Made by a program: the position numbers and the translations under genes | Assembly: GCF_000373265.1 (NCBI RefSeq) | Contig: NZ_KB890761.1 | Coordinates: 310,001 to 374,000, forward strand | Reading direction: 5' to 3' | Source of the DNA: Pontibacter roseus DSM 17521 | GTDB taxonomy: Bacteria; Bacteroidota; Bacteroidia; Cytophagales; Hymenobacteraceae | Length of the DNA stretch: 64,000 nt | Shown here: piece after piece, positions 59,598-64,000 of the stretch | Layout of the letters: each line of letters starts with the position of its first letter | Position numbering within the stretch: the first letter of the stretch is position 1 | Notes under the pieces: model-generated | What the model saw: only the letters and a program-made list of their open reading frames with translations | What the model was told of the DNA's origin: nothing | The model's database searches: none

Positions 59598-60521
59598 ATG
59601 GAAGATTACAATAAAATTATTGAGTCGCTTGGGGTGCGGTTCATTAAAGCTAAAAATCTGGTGTTGCAGCAGCCGTTTTCGGTGCGTAATTACTACGACG
59701 TTGGCAACAACCTGATTCTGCTTCATAAAGGTACTATTTTCTTTGGCGAAGAGGAGCAAATGGTAGAGGAGGGTGAACTGCTGTTTATTCCGGGTGGACG
59801 TAGCACGAAAGTGACGTACGGCTCCGGAGAGGGCAGAACCATCTCGAACGATGACCTCATCACCAACAGAGAGAAGTTCTTTAAGAGCAACAACGACCTC
59901 GACCTGATTGGCGACGCAGAAGAGAGCCACAGCTATGTGAGCTTCGAAGCCAAGGTATTTGACTCCGTTAACTTCTTTGCATCACTGGACCTGCCGGCGT
60001 TCCTGATTTCAGGCAACAACAAGCTGGCCAACCTGGTCATCAAAGTGGTGGAAGAGAGCATGCAGGACCTGCCAGGCAAAGAGCGCCTCATCAGCATCTA
60101 CACCGAGAACATCGTGGTGGAGATTGTGCGCCACATCCTGCGTAACAAGATGTTTGTAGAGCAACTGGCCACGAACAGCACGTACTTCAAGGATCCACGC
60201 CTCATCGACCTGTTCAACTACATCAAGGAGAACCTGGGTGGCGATTTGTCCAACAAGGTGCTTTCTAACGTAGCGAACGTGTCAGAGGATTACGTAGGCC
60301 AGTACTTCAAAATGCTGACTGGCATCAACCCACAGGACTACATTGAGTATCAGCGCATGGAGCGCGCCGTGTTCCTGCTTCGCACAACGAAGAAGAGCAT
60401 CCGCGAAATCGGTAAGGACGTAGGCTACAAAGACACAGCTTACTTCTGCCGCCGCTTCAAGATGATGTTTGGTATACCTGCCGGTAAGATGCGTCGTCGC
60501 GAATCAGCGATGAACATTTAA
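59598..60521 (+). CDS. AraC-family regulator with cupin-like N-terminus
   Basis: A 307-residue transcription factor. Residues ~25-120 show a cupin-type sensor pattern (VGNNLILLHKGTIFFGEEEQ, GELLFIPGGR); the last 90 hold the double HTH: SNKVLSNVANVSEDYVGQYFKML (HTH1), PQDYIEYQRMERAVFLLR and SIREIGKDVGYKDTAYFCRRFKMMFG (HTH2). Residues at each HTH turn fit AraC. ATG 59598 is chosen over a TTG at 59586. The target is unknown; the adjacent acyl-CoA dehydrogenase or PcrB gene are candidates. Its 3' end overlaps convergent pcrB-like gene by 18 bases and its terminator lies inside that gene. Confidence 0.92.
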   Translation: MEDYNKIIESLGVRFIKAKNLVLQQPFSVRNYYDVGNNLILLHKGTIFFGEEEQMVEEGELLFIPGGRSTKVTYGSGEGRTISNDDLITNREKFFKSNNDLDLIGDAEESHSYVSFEAKVFDSVNFFASLDLPAFLISGNNKLANLVIKVVEESMQDLPGKERLISIYTENIVVEIVRHILRNKMFVEQLATNSTYFKDPRLIDLFNYIKENLGGDLSNKVLSNVANVSEDYVGQYFKMLTGINPQDYIEYQRMERAVFLLRTTKKSIREIGKDVGYKDTAYFCRRFKMMFGIPAGKMRRRESAMNI

Positions 60522-61271
60522 GGCAACATTATAAGAAGCAATCAAGTGAGAAACCTCGGCCAGAAAGCCGGGGTTTTTTTCTATGTGGTTGCCTATGACC
60601 AGCACGTCGGCGCCCGCCTCCAGTGCGGCCGCTGCTTTATCGGCAGTGTTAATGCCGCCCCCCACTATCACCGGCACGTCCACCACCTCGCGCACGGCCT
60701 TTATCATATCGGCACTGATGGGGTGCATGGCACCGCTCCCGCCGTCGAGGTAGATGTAGCGCAGGCCCAGCAGTTCGCCAGCCATGGCGGTGCAGGCGGC
60801 AATGCCGGGTTTGTCATACGGTATAGGCGTGGTGCCGCTCATGTACGAAGCAGTGGTCTGACGGCCGGTGTCCACCAGCATGTAGCCGGTAGGGTACACC
60901 TGCAGTTGGCTCGTCTTGAGTATGGGGGCTGACAGCACGTGCTGCCCGATGAGAAAATCCGGGTTGCGGCCCGAGATGAGGGAGAGGAGCAGAATACCAT
61001 CGGCCTGCTTGTCGATGTGCAGGCTGTTGCTTGGGAAAAGGATAACAGGTATGCTGCTGTTCTCTTTGATAAGCCGGATGATGGAGGCTTGATTATCGGT
61101 GGTGATGAGGCTGCCTCCCACAAAGAAGAAGTCAACCTGGTGTGTTTCGCTCAGGGCAAGCAGGTTCAGGCAGGAAGCCTCGTCAAGGTTGTCGGGGTCG
61201 AGCAGTACCGCGAAGTGCTTCCTGCCTGGTTCATGTTGCTTTTGTCTGTTGCGAAGGTTGTTAAACGGCAT
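60504..61271 (-). CDS. Geranylgeranylglyceryl/heptaprenylglyceryl phosphate synthase family (PcrB)
   Basis: A 255-residue TIM-barrel prenyltransferase that joins a polyprenyl diphosphate to sn-glycerol-1-phosphate. Motifs: HFAVLLDPDNLDE, DFFFVGGSLITTD, IPVILFPSNSLHIDKQADGI, GYMLVDTGRQTTASYMSGT and IYLDGGSGAMHPISADMIKAV, GGGINTADKAAAALEAGAD. In archaea this makes ether lipid; in bacteria a heptaprenyl version is known. ATG 61271 gives an 11-base overlap with the upstream gene. A polyprenyl synthetase at the window start could be a supplier, but the loci are far apart. Convergent with AraC. Confidence 0.93.
   Translation of the reverse strand: MPFNNLRNRQKQHEPGRKHFAVLLDPDNLDEASCLNLLALSETHQVDFFFVGGSLITTDNQASIIRLIKENSSIPVILFPSNSLHIDKQADGILLLSLISGRNPDFLIGQHVLSAPILKTSQLQVYPTGYMLVDTGRQTTASYMSGTTPIPYDKPGIAACTAMAGELLGLRYIYLDGGSGAMHPISADMIKAVREVVDVPVIVGGGINTADKAAAALEAGADVLVIGNHIEKNPGFLAEVSHLIASYNVALNVHR
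60551..60580 (+). terminator. Terminator of the AraC gene, inside the convergent gene
   Basis: AAACCTCGGC pairs with GCCGGGGTTT (one T-G pair) across CAGAAA and runs into seven T's. It lies 30 bases beyond the AraC stop and within the last codons of the minus-strand PcrB gene, so the same bases code for a protein on one strand and end a transcript on the other. Confidence 0.85.
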
Positions 61272-61833
61272 CCTCTTGTGGAACGGTATACTCAATGGTT
61301 TCTATTTCAGTCACCTCAATGGGTGCTGCTGCAATATCGCTATTTTTAGAAACACTGTTTAAGTATTCTTCCACCTTTTTGGTCATGTACAGGAGCAGCA
61401 GCGTGGTGAGTTGCTGCGTGAGCATCTGCGCCATCTCTGATTTCATGAAGCCTTGCGCCCTGCCTGTTGGATGCCCCCGCTCCGCCAAGGTATAGTTCAT
61501 GCGCTCAGAAGCCAAGGTATAGTCATCTTCCTGCTCATGTATGAGGGAATCATATTGTACCCTGCCCGCCGACGGGGTGTAGTAGCTACCTTTCAGACTG
61601 GCCTCTTCGTTTCTCTTGAGCTTTTTGCTTTTTTTTTTGCTGCCGCCGAACATGCTCCGGATGAGCAGGCCCGCCACCAGGATGCCGCCGGCTATGGCTA
61701 CTTTCTTGCCAATCTGCTGGCCCTGGCTTTTGATTTGGTTCACATCACCCATCAAGGCGTTTTTGTACTCTTCTTTCTGGCGCTCTAGCAATTCCCGTTC
61801 GCTGTCAAACAAGGGGTTCTTTGTCTCGCTCAT
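61261..61833 (-). CDS. YqjD-like membrane-anchored protein
   Basis: A 190-residue protein. A charged helical N-terminus (ERELLERQKEEYKNALMGDV) leads to one membrane span (VAIAGGILVAGLLIRSMF), a strongly basic patch SKKKSKKLKRNEE and a low-complexity middle. A hydrophobic C-terminal helix follows (LTTLLLLYMTKKVEEYL). The pairing with the following holin-like gene looks like the YqjD/YqjE pair, which in other bacteria are ribosome- and membrane-associated. It overlaps pcrB by 11 bases and the YqjE-like gene by four, so it lies in a three-gene unit. Function is unproven. Confidence 0.72.
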   Translation of the reverse strand: MSETKNPLFDSERELLERQKEEYKNALMGDVNQIKSQGQQIGKKVAIAGGILVAGLLIRSMFGGSKKKSKKLKRNEEASLKGSYYTPSAGRVQYDSLIHEQEDDYTLASERMNYTLAERGHPTGRAQGFMKSEMAQMLTQQLTTLLLLYMTKKVEEYLNSVSKNSDIAAAPIEVTEIETIEYTVPQEDAV

Positions 61834-62210
61834 ATCGCTTTGTCTCGTTTGTCTGTTTTATATATTGTGTTGTCAAAAGTCTTGTCGGCCACGTTCTGGA
61901 ACACCTTTTTGTCAAGCCCTATGAAAAGAATCACCAGGACAGCCACATAGAACAGCGCCACGATGCCAAACCCCCAGAAGGAGCTGTCGAGGAGGTGATT
62001 GAGCAGCAGGCCCAGGAAGATGCTCACAAACAGCACGCTCATCAGCCCGAAGAAACCCAGGAGCACGGCATGCAACGTGCTTACGAATGAGGCCTTCAGC
62101 TTTTCCTGTATCTCCAGGCGTATAATGTCTATGCGGGTATCTACATAACCCGTCAGGTTCTCGATGAGGTTGGGGCTCTTTTCTTTTGTGAAATTATCCT
62201 GGTCAGCCAT
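61830..62210 (-). CDS. Phage-holin-family (YqjE-like) membrane protein
   Basis: A 126-residue membrane protein with two close spans (VLLGFFGLMSVLFVSIFLGLL and FGIVALFYVAVLVILFIGL) after an amphipathic leader (LTGYVDTRIDIIRLEIQEKL), the typical form of the YqjE / holin-like PF07332 family. The name 'phage holin' is a family label; no phage genes are near. It overlaps the YqjD-like gene by four bases (ATGA). The pair is transcribed towards pcrB. Proposed role is in membrane organisation, unproven. Confidence 0.85.
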   Translation of the reverse strand: MADQDNFTKEKSPNLIENLTGYVDTRIDIIRLEIQEKLKASFVSTLHAVLLGFFGLMSVLFVSIFLGLLLNHLLDSSFWGFGIVALFYVAVLVILFIGLDKKVFQNVADKTFDNTIYKTDKRDKAI

Positions 62211-62359
62211 AGTGCTCAGCTTTTTTAGTGCTTTTTCTGTATACGGTAGTAGATTGAAAAATTTGCGATTCTATTCTGTTAGAGTTGTAGTACGGAATTT
62301 GCGGTATATTGTCCGTGTTTACTTAACTTAAGTAGAACTTTTTTGTTACAGCAGCCCCC

Positions 62360-63457
62360 TTGGATCACAATTTATATACCATCCTCGGCGTTAGCCACAC
62401 CGCCTCGGCACAGGAGATAAAACTGGCTTACAAGCGCCTGGCGTTGAAGTACCACCCTGACCGCAACCCAGGCGACACGCGCTCCGAGGAACTGTTCAAG
62501 ATAGTGAACGCCGCTTACCAGACCCTGTCCGACCCGAGCAAGCGGGCCAGGTATGACCTGCGGTTGCAGTACCTGCGGGAGCAGCGGCAGGCCATACAGC
62601 AGCACCAGGCGTACCACAACCCGCGCTACCGCCAAACCCGCGAGCCAGCCCCCGTATCAGAGCGCTATTACCAGAACATCCCGCGCCGGGAGGAGCGCCG
62701 CTTCAGCCGGAAAGACGTGTACATCACACTTGGCTTTTTCGCCGTCATCCTCGTTTTCAGCCTGCTGCTCAAGTCCACGATGGACTACATCACAGGACAG
62801 GACAGGTATAAGACGGCGCTCACCTACATCGAACATGGCAAGTACACCAGTGCGCACAGCCTGCTCACCGAGGCCATTTACTTCAGGCCCAAGCACGCCG
62901 ATGCCTATTTGACCCGTGCCAGCCTCGAGATGCACGTGAATGAGAATTTCAGGTCTGCCGTAGAAGATTTAAACCAATTCATCCTGCTGCACGAAAAGCC
63001 GTCGGCGGAGGCATACCTGATGCGCGGAAAGTGCCATGCCAAGCTAAACAACTACCGCCAGGCGGAACTCGACTTTGGGCAGGCGCTGGCGCTGGACAGC
63101 ACCATGTATACGGCACAGTTGGACAGGGGGGAGGTACGCCTTTTCTACCTGAAGAAATACCAGCAGGCCATAGCCGACTTCTCTGACTTCCTGAGCCATA
63201 CCCAGCGTGGCGAATCCTGGGCGAACGCGCTTACCTTCAGAGGATTTGGATATTATAAAACGGGGGATTATACCGCATCGGAGCAGGACTACAGGCGCGT
63301 GCTGCAAGCCGATGGCAACAACGGACGGGTGTTCTACCTGCTGGGCCGCACCGAGTTAAGGCAGGCGCAACCTGATTCCGCTTGCGCCCATTTCAACGAG
63401 GCTTACCGGTTAGGCTACTCCGCCGCCCTGCTGGAACTGAGGGCCAACTGCCGCTAG
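62360..63457 (+). CDS. J-domain, membrane span and TPR protein
   Basis: A 365-residue co-chaperone-like protein. A J-domain fills residues 1-70: [30 protein letters not shown] (HPD motif) and [18 protein letters not shown] basic low-complexity linker leads to one membrane span ([19 protein letters not shown]), then a TPR-rich C-terminus ([60 protein letters not shown]). The TTG start at 62360 is the only start that keeps the J-domain. The J-domain faces the cytosol to recruit DnaK; the TPR part would be periplasmic. Stands alone, 149 bases after the YqjE gene (divergent). Confidence 0.9.
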   Translation: MDHNLYTILGVSHTASAQEIKLAYKRLALKYHPDRNPGDTRSEELFKIVNAAYQTLSDPSKRARYDLRLQYLREQRQAIQQHQAYHNPRYRQTREPAPVSERYYQNIPRREERRFSRKDVYITLGFFAVILVFSLLLKSTMDYITGQDRYKTALTYIEHGKYTSAHSLLTEAIYFRPKHADAYLTRASLEMHVNENFRSAVEDLNQFILLHEKPSAEAYLMRGKCHAKLNNYRQAELDFGQALALDSTMYTAQLDRGEVRLFYLKKYQQAIADFSDFLSHTQRGESWANALTFRGFGYYKTGDYTASEQDYRRVLQADGNNGRVFYLLGRTELRQAQPDSACAHFNEAYRLGYSAALLELRANCR

Positions 63458-63654
63458 GAAAACCTTTAAAACCCTTCTTGCATCCTGTAGGTTATACCTG
63501 CTGAAAAGACTCTCTACCAAGCGCTCTTCATGGACTAAGAATCTATTTGAAAGAGAAAAGCCTCGCATTTCGGGCAAATGAATAGGATGGGAATGCTTTG
63601 TGGCAACCGGCGGGCGGAAATAAAGTATAGGTCTGCAGTGAGCAGAAAGAGTGC

Positions 63655-63689
63655 AAAAACAAAAAACCCTTACCGGTTAGGGTAAGGGT
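63655..63689 (-). terminator. Terminator of tRNA-Phe
   Basis: In the tRNA direction ACCCTTACC pairs with GGTAAGGGT across CTAACC, followed by a long T run (TTTTTTG). It is 7 bases from the tRNA's 3' end. Confidence 0.85.
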
Positions 63690-63695
63690 CCAAGC

Positions 63696-63771
63696 TGGTG
63701 GTGATGATTGGAATCGAACCAACGACACATGGATTTTCAGTCCATTGCTCTACCAACTGAGCTACATCACC
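63696..63771 (-). tRNA. tRNA-Phe (anticodon GAA)
   Basis: A complete 76-nt cloverleaf on the minus strand: acceptor arm GGTGATG/CATCACC, D-arm with GTAGCTCAGTTGGTAGAGCA, anticodon arm ATGGA-CTGAAAA-TCCAT with GAA at the wobble-to-third position, and TψC arm GTTGG-TTCGAATC-CCAAT. The sequence also encodes the discriminator A and CCA. No intron. The promoter at 63807-63837 is well formed. Confidence 0.98.
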
Positions 63772-63806
63772 AGCTCTATTGTTACCCCGTCTTCCGAAAG
63801 GGTATG

Positions 63807-63837
63807 CAAAAGTAGTAACCAAAACGGAAGGCGCAAA
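63807..63837 (-). promoter_or_regulatory. tRNA-Phe promoter (TTTG-N19-TACTTTTG)
   Basis: In the tRNA direction TTTG is followed by exactly 19 bases and then TACTTTTG, a full match to TTTG-N19..21-TAnnTTTG of Bacteroidota sigma-70. The -7 box ends 35 bases before the mature tRNA 5' end. This is the cleanest promoter in the window and a guide to the rest. Confidence 0.82.
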
Positions 63838-63939
63838 CTTTATGATAAAAATATTTTAAAAAAGGTGCCCTGTAAACGTTTGTTCTCACTTTTCTGCTAT
63901 CTTTATCTATAAATTGGTATGTATAACGAATAATTTGCC

Positions 63940-64000
63940 GTGATTCAACTCGAGAATATCATCTTCCTTATAGTGGCAGGTTTGGGTATAGGCCTGTTTG
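63940..64000 (+). CDS. Start of an unidentified membrane protein (cut by window edge)
   Basis: The last 61 bases begin at GTG 63940 and give VIQLENIIFLIVAGLGIGLF, a plausible N-terminal membrane helix. I recall this resembling the start of Fe-S-binding heterodisulfide reductase-like membrane proteins common in Bacteroidota, but 20 residues cannot identify it. A gggtatag (GGGTATAG) variant of the motif is at the end. Confidence 0.4.
   Translation, partial: MIQLENIIFLIVAGLGIGLF

Larger units (their letters stand above)
1040..61522. repeat. Dispersed octamer AGGTATAG / CTATACCT (about 62 copies)
   Basis: By eye the window holds about 29 copies of AGGTATAG and 33 of its reverse complement CTATACCT; two such octamers together should occur about twice by chance in 64 kb. 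Examples: 1040, 3755, 7120, 8175, 8208, 26545, 26551, 61488, 61515. Neighbour variants (GGTATAA, GTATACCT, TTATACCT) are also frequent. Copies lie inside genes and between them. Listed once here as a repeat class; see the finding for its reasoning. The number is a manual count and could be off by several. Confidence 0.8.

Noticed and set aside
1040-61522. Interpretation of the octamer as a KOPS- or Chi-like polar signal
   Set aside because: The two orientations are nearly equal in number (29 vs 33), without the strand bias those signals show; only a whole-genome map could revive this.
61830-62210. Prophage remnant suggested by a phage holin label
   Set aside because: The family (PF07332, YqjE-like) is chromosomal in many bacteria; no capsid, integrase or att site is near.
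63543-63728. 61-residue open frame overlapping the tRNA-Phe region
   Set aside because: It runs through the tRNA and its terminator, so it is not a protein gene.
1-64000. CRISPR array or insertion sequence
   Set aside because: No regularly spaced direct repeats of 20-40 bases and no transposase frame were found; the only repeats are those listed.

Overview
The window reads as chromosomal DNA of a Bacteroidota member. The best guess is Cytophagales, family Hymenobacteraceae, Pontibacter-like; this is inferred from gene content and style, not from a search. Supporting signs are DUF4270 and head-GIN surface proteins, a stand-alone GT5-type glycogen/starch synthase, a GH3-family protein, PcrB-type prenyltransferase, type III pantothenate kinase, almost no Shine-Dalgarno sequences, several TTG/GTG starts, and promoters of the TTTG-N19..21-TAnnTTTG type (clearest at tRNA-Phe, at the PpiD-like gene and between the glgA-like gene and panC). 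Most of it is housekeeping DNA; there is no prophage, insertion sequence or CRISPR array.

Layout. 1-11.2 kb: end of a polyprenyl synthetase, a rhomboid protease, a fasciclin protein, an SLC13 permease, a flavoprotein, an ABC exporter (minus) and a run of exported or lipoprotein genes (YwqK/TonB-C, NTF2-like). 11.2-12.25 kb: about 1 kb without a convincing gene, holding a hairpin, an AT-rich perfect inverted repeat and a 215-bp element with 32-bp inverted ends. 12.25-16.0 kb (minus): N-formylglutamate amidohydrolase, QEGLA metallopeptidase and GshB-like ATP-grasp ligase in one transcription unit. 16.2-21.7 kb: small proteins, a second rhomboid, head-GIN protein, M28 peptidase, thioesterase and DUF721. 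21.8-22.7 kb: an AT-rich HARE-domain/PD-(D/E)XK gene inserted between DUF721 and recF. 23.9-34 kb: pdhA, TPR membrane protein, ribH, DksA-like protein, scpB, pseudouridine synthase, coaX, lptC with a coupled 56-aa membrane protein, and a CNNM/CorC-type protein. 34-45.7 kb: PpiD-like chaperone, TPR protein, recJ, GH25 hydrolase, lptB, GH3 protein, small membrane proteins and an AIM24-family protein. 45.8-54.4 kb: gltX, YihY, RidA, a Rossmann-less hydroxyacyl-CoA dehydrogenase-like protein, glmS, DUF4270 and the glgA-like gene. 54.5-64 kb: panC-panD, a lipid flippase-like protein, rfaE2, a zinc peptidase, an acyl-CoA dehydrogenase, an AraC regulator, PcrB, a YqjD/YqjE-like pair, a J-domain/TPR protein, tRNA-Phe and the start of another gene.

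Cross-gene themes: envelope building (LptB, LptC, heptose activation, GlmS, PcrB ether-lipid precursor), CoA supply (PanC, PanD, CoaX) and DNA repair/replication (RecF, RecJ, DUF721, ScpB).

The most striking unexplained feature is not a gene. The octamer AGGTATAG/CTATACCT occurs about 62 times by eye count in 64 kb (about 2 expected for random sequence), in both orientations about equally, inside genes and between them. It is reported as the leading finding.
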